DNA of 64,000 nucleotides, taken from NCBI RefSeq assembly GCF_900095845.1, contig NZ_FMIX01000003.1, positions 62,001 to 126,000 of the forward strand, in the 5' to 3' direction. Source of the stretch: Streptococcus timonensis. Lineage in GTDB: Bacteria > Bacillota > Bacilli > Lactobacillales > Streptococcaceae. The notes beneath the pieces were generated by a model, which did no database searches, was not told where the DNA came from, and worked only from the letters and a program-made list of their open reading frames with translations. Below, one piece after another: positions 9,496-19,000 of this stretch; position 1 is the stretch's first letter; the number at the start of each line of letters is the position of its first letter. The translations under genes were made by a program, and so were the position numbers.

Positions 9496-9699
9496 ATGCT
9501 AAAAAATCGTCTAAAAGAGCTTCGGGCTCGCGATGGCCTGAATCAAACAGAGCTGGCCAAACTAGCAGGCGTGTCCAGGCAAACCATCAGTTTGCTGGAA
9601 CGGGATGAGTATACGCCATCCATCGTCATTGCCCTGAAGATTGCTCAGATATTCAATGAGCCAGTCGAATCAGTCTTCCGCTTAGAGGAGGATGAGTGA
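9496..9699 (+). CDS. XRE-family transcriptional regulator (YozG-like, 67 aa)
   Basis: A single helix-turn-helix domain and nothing else: residues 1-60 read as a classic Cro/C1 fold with QTELAKLAGVSRQTISLLERDEYTPS as two recognition-type helices. I chose ATG 9496, which follows AAGGAG by 9 nt; an upstream in-frame start would overlap the promoter. Such stand-alone proteins often head operons of small membrane proteins in Firmicutes and repress them. Its TGA stop shares a base with the ATG of the next gene, so translation is coupled. The palindrome over its own -35 is a plausible binding site. Confidence 0.85.
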   Translation: MLKNRLKELRARDGLNQTELAKLAGVSRQTISLLERDEYTPSIVIALKIAQIFNEPVESVFRLEEDE

Positions 9700-9902
9700 T
9701 GAACAAGTATAAAGTGATTTATTATCTATGTATAGTTGTGTTTATCGTTAATCTTTTGGCAATGATTGGAACCCTATTTGGTTGGTTTACAATTGTTGGA
9801 AGTAAATACCTCTTCTGGGTTAACATAGTTTTACTATTAGTTTTTAGATGGGTAGAGAGAAAGATAAAGTTTAAAGAGATCGTAAAAGGAGAAGAATTAT
9901 GA
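9699..9902 (+). CDS. small two-helix membrane protein, unknown function
   Basis: A 67-residue protein starting at ATG 9699, overlapping the regulator's stop by one base, with GAGGAGG just upstream. Two hydrophobic segments (about residues 5-26 and 33-50) are followed by a basic tail (RWVERKIKFKEIVKGEEL), which suggests a hairpin in the membrane with a cytosolic C-terminus. I recognise no family. Its position inside the XRE operon makes it co-regulated with the PspC, DUF3169 and CPBP genes downstream. Confidence 0.7.
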   Translation: MNKYKVIYYLCIVVFIVNLLAMIGTLFGWFTIVGSKYLFWVNIVLLLVFRWVERKIKFKEIVKGEEL

Positions 9903-10249
9903 AAGAGTTTTTAGCGGGTTTTCAAGTCGATACAGAGAACAAAGCACTTGCAGGTGTTTGTGCAGGTTTAGGAAATTATTTTAACATTCAAGCCAATATT
10001 GTTCGTTTGGTGACAGTCTTGTTGTTTCTCTCTTCTACAGAGATTGGTATTTTAACAGTTACAGCCTATGCTTATCTAGCAGGTTGGCTTGGCAATGAAC
10101 CCTTGGGGGATGGAGCAAAAAAAGCTAGAAACCAAGCTATTCTCTTACTTGCTGTTTGTTTGATTTTGGTGTCACTTGGAACAGAAGGCTTGACCGCTAT
10201 CTTCGAATCAGGTAAAGCCTTTGGTCAATGGTTGTCTGGCTTGTTTTAG
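9899..10249 (+). CDS. PspC-domain membrane protein
   Basis: 116 residues, starting inside the stop of the preceding gene (ATGA overlap). Residues of about 10-70 are a PspC domain: NKALAGVCAGLGNYFNIQ, then a valine- and arginine-containing helix and a long hydrophobic segment. A second hydrophobic segment follows after about residue 80. PspC-domain proteins are linked to envelope-stress sensing in enterobacteria; in streptococci their role is poorly known. A short paralogue lies at 59117-59311. Confidence 0.8.
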   Translation: MKEFLAGFQVDTENKALAGVCAGLGNYFNIQANIVRLVTVLLFLSSTEIGILTVTAYAYLAGWLGNEPLGDGAKKARNQAILLLAVCLILVSLGTEGLTAIFESGKAFGQWLSGLF

Positions 10250-10263
10250 AAAGAGGTTGAAAT

Positions 10264-10965
10264 ATGGAAAAGAAACAAATCATTTTTGCACTGAAGATTA
10301 TTATTGCAGGATTTTTATTAGGAATATTTGCTGGTTTCCTTGATGTTAATCCTTTAGGTATCACTCAAGCTCAAGTAGTCGTTGCCTTGAAATCATTCTT
10401 TCTTGGTTTAGGGATGCTTACGGTGATTCTAACCTTTTATTTCACTAGAAAAAGCCATCAGGCCTATCAGAGTTATCAAAGAGAAGAGGAGGACGAAGAA
10501 AACGAACAAGACTACCTTGCCATGTATCGTTTCTTAGATTATGGAACAGTAGCTTGGAATGTTTGCCAAATTAGTATGCTTTCCTGCCTACTGATAGATT
10601 TGGGAGCTTTAGGCCCATCAGCAGCGTCCTTACTTTTGATAGTTTTAGGTATCTGGGTGGGTGCTTACTGTCTAAAAATCACTAGCAAGATTCGTAACTA
10701 CAAACTTTCTGTTACGGCGACACCTAAGGAAGTTTTGGACTACCTTGATACTTATGATGAGGGAGAAAAACAGGCTGAAATGGAAGAAGCTTACTTGATC
10801 TTGTTCAAGGTCAATCAGATCCTCATTCCTGGTATCTATGTTGTCCTAGTAGTTCTATCTTTAGTATTAGGTCAAGTACAGTTGGTTGCTCTGCTGGTGG
10901 CAGTTGTCATCCATTTGTATACCAATGTTGCACAATTGCGCAAAACAAAACGTTATTTCAAATAG
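10264..10965 (+). CDS. DUF3169 family membrane protein
   Basis: 233 residues with six predicted hydrophobic segments: two near the N-terminus, an acidic cytosolic linker (QREEEDEENEQDY, about residues 75-88), two in the middle, an acidic stretch of about residues 155-180, and two at the end. The overall pattern matches the streptococcal DUF3169 family, often found beside YozG-like regulators. Biochemical function is unknown. AAGAGG precedes the ATG. Confidence 0.75.
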   Translation: MEKKQIIFALKIIIAGFLLGIFAGFLDVNPLGITQAQVVVALKSFFLGLGMLTVILTFYFTRKSHQAYQSYQREEEDEENEQDYLAMYRFLDYGTVAWNVCQISMLSCLLIDLGALGPSAASLLLIVLGIWVGAYCLKITSKIRNYKLSVTATPKEVLDYLDTYDEGEKQAEMEEAYLILFKVNQILIPGIYVVLVVLSLVLGQVQLVALLVAVVIHLYTNVAQLRKTKRYFK

Positions 10966-10974
10966 GAGAATATT

Positions 10975-11616
10975 ATGAAAATACTTAAAAATATTGGCTG
11001 GTATAGCCTTGCCTTCTTATCATTTCTTATGGTCTATAGTTTTATTCAGGGCGTAGGTTTAGCTGCCTTGATAATGGGAGCACCTAACTACGTTGCTGTC
11101 CCTGTTTATGTCTTATTAGCAGGAATTTTCACCTTCTTTACCTACAAGTGGTATAAGACAGGAACTGTTACAATAGAAAAAACGGCCCTTAACAAATACA
11201 TCTGGCTGCCTGCCTTGGTATGGGTCCTTGTCATTGTTGTAGAAAATTTTTTACCAAATGATCCATCAGCCAATCAACAGATGGTAGATCAATTGGCTCA
11301 AGAACAACCTCTCTTCACTTTCTTCATGGCAGTCGTCTTTGCACCCCTGACAGAAGAGTTAACTTTTAGAGGGATGTTAGCACGCTATGTCTTCCCTCAA
11401 CAAGATAACGTCAAGAAGACAGCTCTCTTTCTTCTTGTAAGTACTATTATTTTTGCGCTTGTTCATTTTCCTACTACTCCACAACAATTTCTAGTCTATA
11501 GTGCCCTTGGTCTTAGTATGGGCTTGGCTTATATCAGTAAGGGTGGTCTGGCTTATAGTATGGGATTGCATGCCTTAAATAATTTAATTTCATTTGTGAT
11601 GATAATGATGCTATAA
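10975..11616 (+). CDS. CPBP family intramembrane metalloprotease (Abi)
   Basis: 213 residues, strongly hydrophobic. The CPBP/CAAX-protease signature is complete: EE followed by R in APLTEELTFRGM (about residues 123-134), a second-motif His in LVHFP, and a third-motif His/Asn in GLHALNNLIS. These residues form the glutamate/histidine active site inside the membrane. In Gram-positive bacteria such proteins are tied to bacteriocin immunity or to processing of membrane peptides. It sits in the XRE operon 9 nt after DUF3169, with AGGAG upstream. Substrate unknown; a second CPBP gene lies at 36266-36940. Confidence 0.85.
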   Translation: MKILKNIGWYSLAFLSFLMVYSFIQGVGLAALIMGAPNYVAVPVYVLLAGIFTFFTYKWYKTGTVTIEKTALNKYIWLPALVWVLVIVVENFLPNDPSANQQMVDQLAQEQPLFTFFMAVVFAPLTEELTFRGMLARYVFPQQDNVKKTALFLLVSTIIFALVHFPTTPQQFLVYSALGLSMGLAYISKGGLAYSMGLHALNNLISFVMIMML

Positions 11617-11634
11617 TAGACTCAGGAGGAAGTC

Positions 11635-11865
11635 ATGAAACGAGTATTATTATCAGCAGTGATACAGGCTGTGGTTATCTTCTTTATCATTGGTGGACTA
11701 GCCTATGTTTTTAAAGGAGACTTCTTTTATAAAAATATAGCGGTTGCTCTTGCACCTATCGCAGGCTTTATGCGTTTTGCGACAGCCTATGCAACAGAAC
11801 TTTTTCTGTCAAAACAGGAGGCAGAGCTAGCTAAAAAAGGTAAAAAAGACAGAAAAACCAACTAA
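11635..11865 (+). CDS. small membrane protein, end of XRE operon
   Basis: 76 residues with two hydrophobic segments (about 5-26 and 35-58) and a lysine-rich tail (KKGKKDRKTN). AGGAGG precedes the ATG by 6 nt. No recognised family. It is the last gene before a strong terminator, so it closes the operon that begins with the regulator at 9496. Confidence 0.65.
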   Translation: MKRVLLSAVIQAVVIFFIIGGLAYVFKGDFFYKNIAVALAPIAGFMRFATAYATELFLSKQEAELAKKGKKDRKTN

Positions 11866-11870
11866 GAATG

Positions 11871-11900
11871 AATCCAGTAAAATGATTTACTGGATTTTTT
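11871..11900 (+). terminator. intrinsic terminator of the XRE operon
   Basis: AATCCAGTAAA (11871-11881) pairs perfectly with TTTACTGGATT (11886-11896), loop ATGA, followed by T. Confidence 0.9.
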
Positions 11901-11961
11901 GGTTTAGATGAGGATTCTAGCAAACTTTTCTGATGATTTTCATGAAGAGCTAGCGCTTTTA

Positions 11962-11970
11962 TGGTAAAAT
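11962..11970 (+). promoter_or_regulatory. extended -10 promoter of aspS
   Basis: TGGTAAAAT (11962-11970) is an extended -10; the region 17 bp upstream has no good -35. No T-box leader is present between it and aspS. Confidence 0.55.
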
Positions 11971-11998
11971 AGTAACAGAATACAAGAGGAGAGAAGAA

Positions 11999-13762
11999 AT
12001 GAAACGTAGTATGTATGCTGGTCGTGTTCGTAAGGAACACATCGGACAAGAAATTACCTTGAAAGGCTGGGTTGCCCGTCGTCGTGACTTGGGTGGATTG
12101 ATCTTCATCGACCTTCGTGACCGTGAAGGGATTATGCAGTTGGTTATTAATCCTGAGAAGGTTTCTGCAGAGGTGATGGCAACGGCTGAAAGCCTTCGTA
12201 GTGAATTTGTCATCGAGGTTACTGGACAAGTTGCAGCACGTGAACAGGCCAATGATAAATTGGCGACTGGAGCGGTTGAACTGAATGTAACGGCTCTTAC
12301 TGTGCTTAATACAGCCAAAACAACACCATTTGAAATCAAGAATGGCATTGAGGCTAACGATGATACGCGTCTACGTTACCGTTACCTTGACCTTCGTCGT
12401 CCAGAAATGTTGGAAAATCTTAAACTTCGTGCTAAGGTGACACATTCGATCCGCAACTACTTGGATGAGTTGGAATTTATCGATGTGGAAACACCATTCC
12501 TTTCTAAGTCAACACCAGAAGGGGCGCGTGACTATTTGGTACCATCTCGTGTCAATAAAGGGCATTTTTACGCACTTCCTCAAAGTCCGCAGATTACAAA
12601 ACAGTTGTTGATGAATGCGGGATTTGATCGTTACTACCAAATCGTCAAATGTTTCCGTGACGAGGACTTGCGTGGTGACCGTCAGCCTGAATTTACTCAG
12701 GTCGACTTGGAAACTTCTTTCCTTACTGAGCAAGAAATTCAAGATATCACAGAAGGCTTGATTGTGCGCGTGATGAAGGAAACAAAAGGGATTGAAGTAA
12801 CGCTGCCATTCCCTCGTATGAAGTATGATGATGCCATGGCTCTTTATGGTTCTGACAAGCCTGATACTCGTTTTGAGATGTTGCTTCAGGACTTGACAGA
12901 TCTTGTCAAGGGAGTTGATTTCAAAGTCTTCTCAGAAGCACCTGCTGTTAAAGCCATTGTGGTCAAAGGTGCAGCAGACAACTACTCACGTAAAGACATC
13001 GACAAAATGACAGAAGTAGCCAAACAGTATGGTGCTAAAGGTCTTGCTTGGGTCAAGATTGTTGATGGAGAATTGAACGGACCTGTTGCTAAATTTTTGA
13101 CAGCTATTCAAGGAGATTTGACAGCAGCTCTTGGCCTTGAAGATAAAGACTTGATTCTCTTTGTAGCTGATACGCTTGACGTAGCAAATGTAACACTTGG
13201 GGCTCTTCGTGGACGTATTGCTAAAGAGCTTGGCTTGATTGATAATGACAAATTTAACTTCCTCTGGGTAGTTGACTGGCCAATGTTTGAATGGTCAGAA
13301 GAAGAGGGGCGCTATATGAGTGCCCACCATCCATTTACGCTTCCTCAGGCAGACACTGTTCATGAACTCGAAGGTGAATTGGCTAATGTCCGTGCCATTG
13401 CTTATGATATCGTCTTGAACGGTTATGAACTAGGTGGTGGGAGCCTTCGTATCAACCAAAAAGAGCTTCAAGAACGTATGTTCAAGGCTCTTGGATTCTC
13501 AGCAGAAGAAGCAAATGACCAGTTTGGTTTCCTATTGGAAGCTATGGACTATGGATTCCCACCACACGGTGGATTGGCTATCGGACTTGACCGCTTTGTA
13601 ATGCTCTTAGCAGGCGAAGAAAACATCCGTGAAGTCATTGCCTTTCCTAAGAACAACAAGGCGACAGATCCAATGACCCAAGCGCCATCAACAGTAGCTC
13701 TTAAACAACTAGAAGAACTCAATCTACAAGTAGAACAAGATGAAACAAACGAAACTAACTAA
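11999..13762 (+). CDS. aspS: aspartate--tRNA ligase
   Basis: 587 residues, the usual length of bacterial AspRS. It charges tRNA-Asp with aspartate using ATP. An N-terminal OB-fold anticodon-binding domain (about 1-105, [22 protein letters not shown]) is followed by the class II catalytic domain. Motif 2 is visible as [16 protein letters not shown] (about 217-232) and motif 3 as [15 protein letters not shown] (about 527-541), with the bacterial GAD insertion between them. AGGAGAG lies upstream of the ATG. Its last 23 bases overlap the start of the YitT-family gene, so the two are cotranscribed. Confidence 0.97.
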   Translation: MKRSMYAGRVRKEHIGQEITLKGWVARRRDLGGLIFIDLRDREGIMQLVINPEKVSAEVMATAESLRSEFVIEVTGQVAAREQANDKLATGAVELNVTALTVLNTAKTTPFEIKNGIEANDDTRLRYRYLDLRRPEMLENLKLRAKVTHSIRNYLDELEFIDVETPFLSKSTPEGARDYLVPSRVNKGHFYALPQSPQITKQLLMNAGFDRYYQIVKCFRDEDLRGDRQPEFTQVDLETSFLTEQEIQDITEGLIVRVMKETKGIEVTLPFPRMKYDDAMALYGSDKPDTRFEMLLQDLTDLVKGVDFKVFSEAPAVKAIVVKGAADNYSRKDIDKMTEVAKQYGAKGLAWVKIVDGELNGPVAKFLTAIQGDLTAALGLEDKDLILFVADTLDVANVTLGALRGRIAKELGLIDNDKFNFLWVVDWPMFEWSEEEGRYMSAHHPFTLPQADTVHELEGELANVRAIAYDIVLNGYELGGGSLRINQKELQERMFKALGFSAEEANDQFGFLLEAMDYGFPPHGGLAIGLDRFVMLLAGEENIREVIAFPKNNKATDPMTQAPSTVALKQLEELNLQVEQDETNETN

Positions 13763-14681
13763 AAAGTGGCACTATTATTTGCGCCGCTTTGCTCACCGGG
13801 TGAAGATTTTGCGTGTTTTGCAAAATATCTCCCGAGAAAAATACGATGAAAAAATTTCAGCTTCTCTAGTATATGGTTTTCTATCAGCAGTAGCTGTCAA
13901 TTTTTTCTTCCAACCAGGACATGTTTATTCAAGTGGAGCAACAGGTTTGGCTCAGATCATTTCTGCGCTTAGTAATCACTGGTTTGGCTTTCATTTGCCA
14001 ATCTCTGTAGCTTTCTATTGTATCAATATTCCCTTAATGATTTTGGCCTGGCGTCAAATTGGTCGGAAGTTTACCATCTTTACCTTTATTACGGTATCTA
14101 TGAGTTCACTCTTTATCCAGTTTGTGCCAGCGGTAACTCTAACGGAGGATCCCATTATCAATGCTCTATTTGGAGGCGTAGTGATGGGACTTGGGATTGG
14201 TTTTGCTCTACGTCACAATATTTCCAGTGGTGGAACGGATATTGTCAGTCTCACTATTCGTAAGAAAACAGGGAAAAACGTCGGTAGCATTTCCTTCCTA
14301 GTCAATGGGACTATTATGTTGATTGCAGGTTTGACCTTCGGTTGGAAATACGCCCTCTACTCTATGATTACCATTTTCGTATCAAGTCGTGTTACAGATG
14401 CCGTCTTCACCAAGCAGAAAAAGATGCAGGCGACGATTGTAACCAGCAATCCCGATGCCGTGATTGAAAAAATCCACAATAAATTGCATCGTGGAGCAAC
14501 GATCATTCATGATGCAGAAGGGACTTATAACCACGAGCGCAAAGCTGTTTTGATTACAGTCATCACGCGTGCTGAGTTTAATGATTTTAAACTCATCATG
14601 AAACAAGTCGATCCAACAGCCTTTGTATCTGTCTCAGAAAATGTTCATATCCTCGGACGATTTGTAGAAACTGAAAGTTAA
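13740..14681 (+). CDS. YitT family membrane protein (DUF161/DUF2179)
   Basis: 313 residues. The N-terminal two thirds hold five or six hydrophobic segments with the family signature around [20 protein letters not shown] and [11 protein letters not shown]. The last 80 residues or so are a soluble DUF2179 domain ([29 protein letters not shown]), a ferredoxin-like sensor domain. Function is unknown in most species. The start overlaps aspS by 23 nt, an arrangement pointing to translational coupling. Confidence 0.85.
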   Translation: MKQTKLTKKWHYYLRRFAHRVKILRVLQNISREKYDEKISASLVYGFLSAVAVNFFFQPGHVYSSGATGLAQIISALSNHWFGFHLPISVAFYCINIPLMILAWRQIGRKFTIFTFITVSMSSLFIQFVPAVTLTEDPIINALFGGVVMGLGIGFALRHNISSGGTDIVSLTIRKKTGKNVGSISFLVNGTIMLIAGLTFGWKYALYSMITIFVSSRVTDAVFTKQKKMQATIVTSNPDAVIEKIHNKLHRGATIIHDAEGTYNHERKAVLITVITRAEFNDFKLIMKQVDPTAFVSVSENVHILGRFVETES

Positions 14682-14704
14682 GACTTTCTATAGCAAATAA
14701 AAAA

Positions 14705-14741
14705 AACCAACTCTTGAATTAGATTCAGAGTTGGTTCTTTT
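14705..14741. terminator. bidirectional terminator between yitT-like gene and malR
   Basis: AACCAACTC (14705-14713) pairs with GAGTTGGTT (14728-14736), with an inner TGAAT/ATTCA stem. T-runs flank it on both strands, so it can end both converging transcripts. Confidence 0.85.
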
Positions 14742-15728
14742 TTATTTTTCAATAATTTCATGTGCAATCAATTGACGATAGCAGATTTGTCGATTTTCTT
14801 TGGTATCAGTAATGATTTGAAGAATGGTTTCAAATGAAGTACGGCCAAGAGCCAGACTATTGATATCAACATAGGCAGCTAGATTCAATCTTGGATTGAC
14901 TGAGTCAAAGCTGAGAACAGGAACATTTAGCTTGTGTTCGTTGATATAGTCGCAAACTCCCTCAGCTAAGAGGCTATCGGTTGTGATAATAGCGTCTGTT
15001 TGAGGATCGTGATTAAAGAGTTTCTTGCTAAATTTATAGCCCTTTTCTTCTAAAAATTCATCTGCAAAGAAGGTACGTTGGTTATCGAAAGGCAATTGAT
15101 GTTCTTCAAGCGCTTGTTCATAACCTGTCAAGCGGTCTTTGGTAACGAATAGTTTCTTGGTACCACCGATGAAGGCAATGCGTGAACAACCTTTTTTAAT
15201 GAAATATTCTGTCGCATCAAAACCAGCTTGAACATTATCATTATCAACAAGTGGTATGAAAGGCGAAAGTGACTTTCATAGAATGAGGAAAGGGAATTGT
15301 TCTTCAACGACTAGATTGACCAAAGGATCATCTTCTTGAGCATAGAGGAAGATAAGTCCATCCACGCGTTTACCATAAACCATTTGGGAAATGGCATTTA
15401 AACGCTCCTTTTCGTCCTTTCCAGTTGCGATTTGAATGGCATAATGGTTTTCTGAAGCCACTTGTGCAATTCCTCTAAGGACTGAGGGGAAGAAAGGATT
15501 TTGATAAAAGGCATCTGAGTCGTCTGGAAGGACCAATCCTATAACTTGTGAATAGCTACTAACGAGACTTCGAGCGTTCAGATTAGGATGGTAGTTGAGA
15601 TCCTTCATTGCTTTTCGCACTCGTTTTTTAGTTTGATCACTAATGGTTGATTTATTCTGAATAACACGGGTTACGGTTGAAGGCGAAACGCCCGCAACCT
15701 TGGCCACGTCTTTAATCGTAACTGGCAT
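14742..15728 (-). pseudogene. malR: maltose operon repressor MalR, interrupted by in-frame TGA
   Basis: A LacI-family repressor reading frame of 987 bp (329 codons with stop), the length I expect for streptococcal MalR. Codon 151 (15276-15278, minus strand) is TGA. No indel is present: the frame continues past it as KSLSPFIPLVDNDNVQAG and ends normally in AHEIIEK. The context PFLIL-stop-KS is where LacI proteins usually have glycine, so a single GGA to TGA change is the simplest cause. The upstream part keeps the whole DNA-binding helix-turn-helix (VTIKDVAKVAGVSPSTVTRVIQ) and hinge but loses most of the sugar-binding and dimerisation core. A 150-residue fragment is unlikely to repress well, so maltodextrin genes may be derepressed. 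It follows malA by 9 bp. A sequencing error is the main alternative. Confidence 0.85.
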
Positions 15729-15737
15729 AAGAATCTC

Positions 15738-16538
15738 CTACTTATGATAGTCTGGGTCACGGAAATGTGTTTTGTAAAAGATAGTGACTAGATATAAAAC
15801 AAAGAAAATATTTTGAACGGTAATCAGGGTCGGCATATTTTGACCTAAGAGACCTAAAATCATGGCTATCAAGGTTGGTACTCCTAAACAGTTCAATATA
15901 AAATGATAGCATTCTTTGTAGGTCTTAAATGAGAAGAGACGAGATTTTTTCGTGAAGTAGAGCAAAAGGCTAGCACCTAGAGCTACAATGAAAAAATTAA
16001 GTCCAAAGAGGAAACTAGCACCTAAGACCAGGAAGAGGCTGATGTAGACACGATTCTGTTGATACCAGTCTTTTGAAATAGCCTGAGTCAAACTTTCCTT
16101 GCTTTGGAAACTATCAGTTGTGATAGCATGATAGCGAATGCTGGTTAACTCTTTTCCTTGCTTGCTGATGACGAGTTGCTCGGGTTCAAAGCTAAGAAGT
16201 AATTCTTCAGGGAAACTTGAACTAGCAGTAGCCCCGATTTGTACAGAAGCTTGATGAGGAGTCGAACCAGTATAGCTTAGTTTTCCATCTACAATCTGAG
16301 CATTGGTAGCTAGATCCTGAACGACTTCGTCCGTCAATGGAGCATAGACATCATCGATGAACGTCTCTAAAGGATAGGTTTCCTGAGAACTGTTCTGGAT
16401 AGCAATAGGCACCATGGATAAGCTAATCAAGAAAATACTGGTAAAAATCAGTTGAAACCAGTTTAGACCAAAACGATGAGAGAGGGGCTTACGAAATCCC
16501 CAAATACTATTAAAATAAGAAAATGGATATGGTAACAT
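15738..16538 (-). CDS. malA: maltodextrin utilisation protein MalA (DUF1189 family)
   Basis: 266 residues. A hydrophobic segment near residues 25-45 is followed by an extracytoplasmic domain of about 120 residues ([23 protein letters not shown]) and then several membrane helices in the C-terminal half. This is the layout of DUF1189/MalA, found beside malR in pneumococcus. Its biochemical role is not established. AAAGAGA lies upstream of the ATG and a good promoter (TTGAAA, 17 bp, TATAAT) lies at 16601-16573 on this strand. malR follows in the same transcript. Confidence 0.85.
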   Translation of the reverse strand: MLPYPFSYFNSIWGFRKPLSHRFGLNWFQLIFTSIFLISLSMVPIAIQNSSQETYPLETFIDDVYAPLTDEVVQDLATNAQIVDGKLSYTGSTPHQASVQIGATASSSFPEELLLSFEPEQLVISKQGKELTSIRYHAITTDSFQSKESLTQAISKDWYQQNRVYISLFLVLGASFLFGLNFFIVALGASLLLYFTKKSRLFSFKTYKECYHFILNCLGVPTLIAMILGLLGQNMPTLITVQNIFFVLYLVTIFYKTHFRDPDYHK

Positions 16539-16572
16539 AAATCTCTTTCTATAGGCATTTTTCTATACGAGT

Positions 16573-16601
16573 ATTATATAGAGAAATGTTTTTTATTTCA
16601 A
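16573..16601 (-). promoter_or_regulatory. malA-malR promoter
   Basis: On the minus strand, TTGAAA (16601-16596) and TATAAT (16578-16573) are 17 bp apart. No palindromic MalR-type operator is obvious around it, unlike at the malX and malQ promoters. Confidence 0.75.
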
Positions 16602-16715
16602 GTGGGGATAGTAGAATCCTTGGTAAAAGTGAATGTTTGTTATGATTTGTCCACTAACTAACAAGGTAATCTCAGCAAGCTCTTATTTCTCACCAGACAA
16701 TCGATGTACAAGATC

Positions 16716-16761
16716 AAAAATGAAAAAGGGTGGCGGGGGTATATTACCCCTTGTCGCCACC
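16716..16761 (-). terminator. terminator of the malXCD operon
   Basis: Nested stems GGTGGCG/CGCCACC (16761-16755 with 16735-16729) and GGGGT/ACCCC are followed on the minus strand by CTTTTTCATTTTT. The hairpin begins over the last codons of malD. Confidence 0.85.
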
Positions 16762-17586
16762 GCTTGTAAGTCCTGAAACGAAGTTCTTTTGCAAGAAGAA
16801 GAAAAGTGTACAGATTGGAAGAGCGATGAGGATAGCACCTGCTGAGAAGTAGGCGATCTTCAAGTTCTTCGCATTGCTGACGAAGGTTTGTAGACCAACG
16901 GCAACTGTATAGTATTCTTTTTCACGAAGCAAGAAACTAGAGAGGATATAGTCTCCGAAAGGTCCCATGAAGGCCCAGAGTGCTTGTACAGCAACCATTG
17001 GGCGAACAAGAGGGAGAACGATTTGCCAGAAGCGGCGGAAATGTCCTGCACCATCAAGTTTTGCAGACTCATCAAGAGACATTGGCACGGTGTCAAAGTA
17101 ACCTTTCATCAACCAAGCATTCATCGGGATACCTCCACCAACGTAGAGGAAGATGAGGAACCAGCTTTGGTTAAGGGCGTTCAACATGAGGGCCATAACG
17201 AAGAAGGCAGTCAAAGCGGCCATTGTTGGCACCATTTGGATAATCAAGAAGAAGACCAAACTTTGTTTACGAGCCAAGAAGTTGTAACGGCTATAGGCAT
17301 AACCAGCAAGTACGATAATACTTGTCTGAACAACCATAGTGATCAAAGCGATGATCAAAGTGTTGAGATACCATGTGCCGTACAAGGTTTCTGTAAAGAG
17401 CCCTTTGAAGTTATCAAGACTGAAATTGACATTGCTGTCGAGCTTGAAGGCCACAACGTTACCGGCCTTAAAAGCTGACATAATCGTGATTAAAAGAGGA
17501 TAGATAATAACGATTGAAAGTCCAATTAAGTAAAGATAAGTAAGGGTTTGAGTCAGTCTACGTTTGATTCTGATTGAGTTATTCAT
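16744..17586 (-). CDS. malD: maltodextrin ABC transporter permease MalD
   Basis: 280 residues. I start at ATG 17586 ([15 protein letters not shown]), preceded by GGAGG inside the end of malC; longer in-frame starts would overlap malC by 40 bp or more. Six membrane helices are predicted. The EAA loop that contacts the ATPase is visible as [27 protein letters not shown] (about residues 180-206). With MalC it forms the membrane channel for maltodextrins delivered by MalX. No ATPase gene is present here; in pneumococcus the shared ATPase MsmK supplies energy (known from the family). Confidence 0.93.
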   Translation of the reverse strand: MNNSIRIKRRLTQTLTYLYLIGLSIVIIYPLLITIMSAFKAGNVVAFKLDSNVNFSLDNFKGLFTETLYGTWYLNTLIIALITMVVQTSIIVLAGYAYSRYNFLARKQSLVFFLIIQMVPTMAALTAFFVMALMLNALNQSWFLIFLYVGGGIPMNAWLMKGYFDTVPMSLDESAKLDGAGHFRRFWQIVLPLVRPMVAVQALWAFMGPFGDYILSSFLLREKEYYTVAVGLQTFVSNAKNLKIAYFSAGAILIALPICTLFFFLQKNFVSGLTSGGDKG

Positions 17587-17587
17587 C

Positions 17588-18877
17588 TTAGACGTCCTCC
17601 ATATCAAATGCGTGTAGTTTCTTGAATGCAATCATAGAAATAGAGATGACAATGATTGAAATAATCAAGGTAACGGCAGCTGCCATAGAGTATTGAGGAG
17701 CTGTACCAGTTGTCAAACGGTAGATCCATGAGATCAAGATATCGGTTGAACCAGCTCCACCACCGACGCTACCAGGACCACCGCCATTGAAGAGGTACAT
17801 GATAGAGAAGTTGTTGAAGTTGAAGGTGTATTGGCTGATCAAAGTAGGTGCCGCAACGGCCAAAATCATTGGGAAAGTGATGTTGCGGAATTTTTGCCAA
17901 GCGTTTGCACCGTCGATATAAGCTGCTTCATACAAGTCATTTGGAATAGACTGTAGGATACCGAGAGTCAAGACGTAGATATAAGGGAAACCAAGCCATC
18001 CTTGCATCATAATCAAGGCAATTTTAGTCCAAGTTGGATTTGTCTTCCAAGGGATAAGAACGCCATCTAAGAAAGGAAGAACCTTAGCAAAAAGTGGTAA
18101 AACTTGAGTATTGATAGCACCAACACTATCGTTGAACATGTTTGAGAATGTCAAGATAGTGATGAAGGCTGGAACCGCCCAAGGTAGAAGGAAGATAACA
18201 CCAAAGATACGTTTACCCTTGATGAATGGTTGGTTAGCAATAATAGCTGTAAAGATACCGAGTACGATTTGCAAAGTAGACGCAGATAAAGCCCAGATAA
18301 TAGTCCAAGAAAGAACAGAACCGAAGGCTGAACGGAAGGTACTCAAGCTCCAGATATTTGTGAAGTTAGTCAATCCAACCCAATCCAATAATTTATTTGG
18401 TGGTAAGTGTTGGAAATCGTAGTTAGTAAAGGCAATCATCAAGGTTACAATAACCGGGAAGATGATGGCAAATGTCATGGCAACGTAAGATGGAATGATA
18501 AGCAAGTAAGGGAATCCATTTTCATAGATACCTTTAATCATATCCTTAAGTGTCGATGGGACAGGGATGCCATTATTGATACGTTTTGCAATAGTGTGAG
18601 CGTCTTTAATATTGAGAATATAAAAGGCTAGATAAACAATTACAAAAATAGAGTGGAATGCACCACGAATCAACATGAAGAGAGAGTTGTCACGGCCAGG
18701 TTTTTCACCAAGCGTGATTAAGTTGCTCAATTCAGGTGCTGCAAGTACTATAAAATAGAGGACAAAAGCCACTGTTACAGCAAGGAAGATAAAACCTTTA
18801 GCTTTTTGTTTGTTGTAGATTTGTCCCAACCCAGGAATCAATGAAAGCAAGGCTGCTTTTTTTGGTTGTTGTTCCAT
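17588..18877 (-). CDS. malC: maltodextrin ABC transporter permease MalC
   Basis: 429 residues from ATG 18877 ([16 protein letters not shown]), which follows AAAGGAG by 5 nt; an upstream ATG would leave that site inside the gene. An N-terminal cytosolic and two-helix region is followed by the permease core, with the EAA loop around [28 protein letters not shown] (residues of about 310-337). This MalF-like subunit pairs with MalD. It lies downstream of malX behind an intercistronic hairpin, which probably keeps its level below that of the binding protein. Confidence 0.93.
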   Translation of the reverse strand: MEQQPKKAALLSLIPGLGQIYNKQKAKGFIFLAVTVAFVLYFIVLAAPELSNLITLGEKPGRDNSLFMLIRGAFHSIFVIVYLAFYILNIKDAHTIAKRINNGIPVPSTLKDMIKGIYENGFPYLLIIPSYVAMTFAIIFPVIVTLMIAFTNYDFQHLPPNKLLDWVGLTNFTNIWSLSTFRSAFGSVLSWTIIWALSASTLQIVLGIFTAIIANQPFIKGKRIFGVIFLLPWAVPAFITILTFSNMFNDSVGAINTQVLPLFAKVLPFLDGVLIPWKTNPTWTKIALIMMQGWLGFPYIYVLTLGILQSIPNDLYEAAYIDGANAWQKFRNITFPMILAVAAPTLISQYTFNFNNFSIMYLFNGGGPGSVGGGAGSTDILISWIYRLTTGTAPQYSMAAAVTLIISIIVISISMIAFKKLHAFDMEDV

Positions 18878-18960
18878 GAGTGCTCCTTTCATAAGATACG
18901 AGCATTGAGCTCGATGCTAATCAGCAAAATCGCTGAAAACATTGTCAATATATCTAAAAA

Positions 18961-18991
18961 TCAAGGGAGATGTTTAAATTATCTCCCTTGA
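18961..18991 (-). terminator. malX-malC intercistronic hairpin
   Basis: An 11-bp perfect stem, TCAAGGGAGAT (18961-18971) with ATCTCCCTTGA (18981-18991), sits just after the malX stop. On the minus strand it is followed by TTTTTAG, only a weak T-run. Hairpins here commonly cause partial termination and stabilise mRNA of the binding protein (inference from similar operons). Confidence 0.7.
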
Positions 18992-19000
18992 ATCAATCAA

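Noticed and set aside
15276-15278. TGA read as glycine (alternative genetic code) in malR
   Set aside because: Other genes in the window end at TGA (for example 9697-9699, overlapping the next ATG) and use GGN for glycine. The code is standard; this is a nonsense change or an error.
15099-16500. A frameshift as the cause of the split malR frame
   Set aside because: Both pieces are in the same frame and the total length is exactly that of an intact gene.
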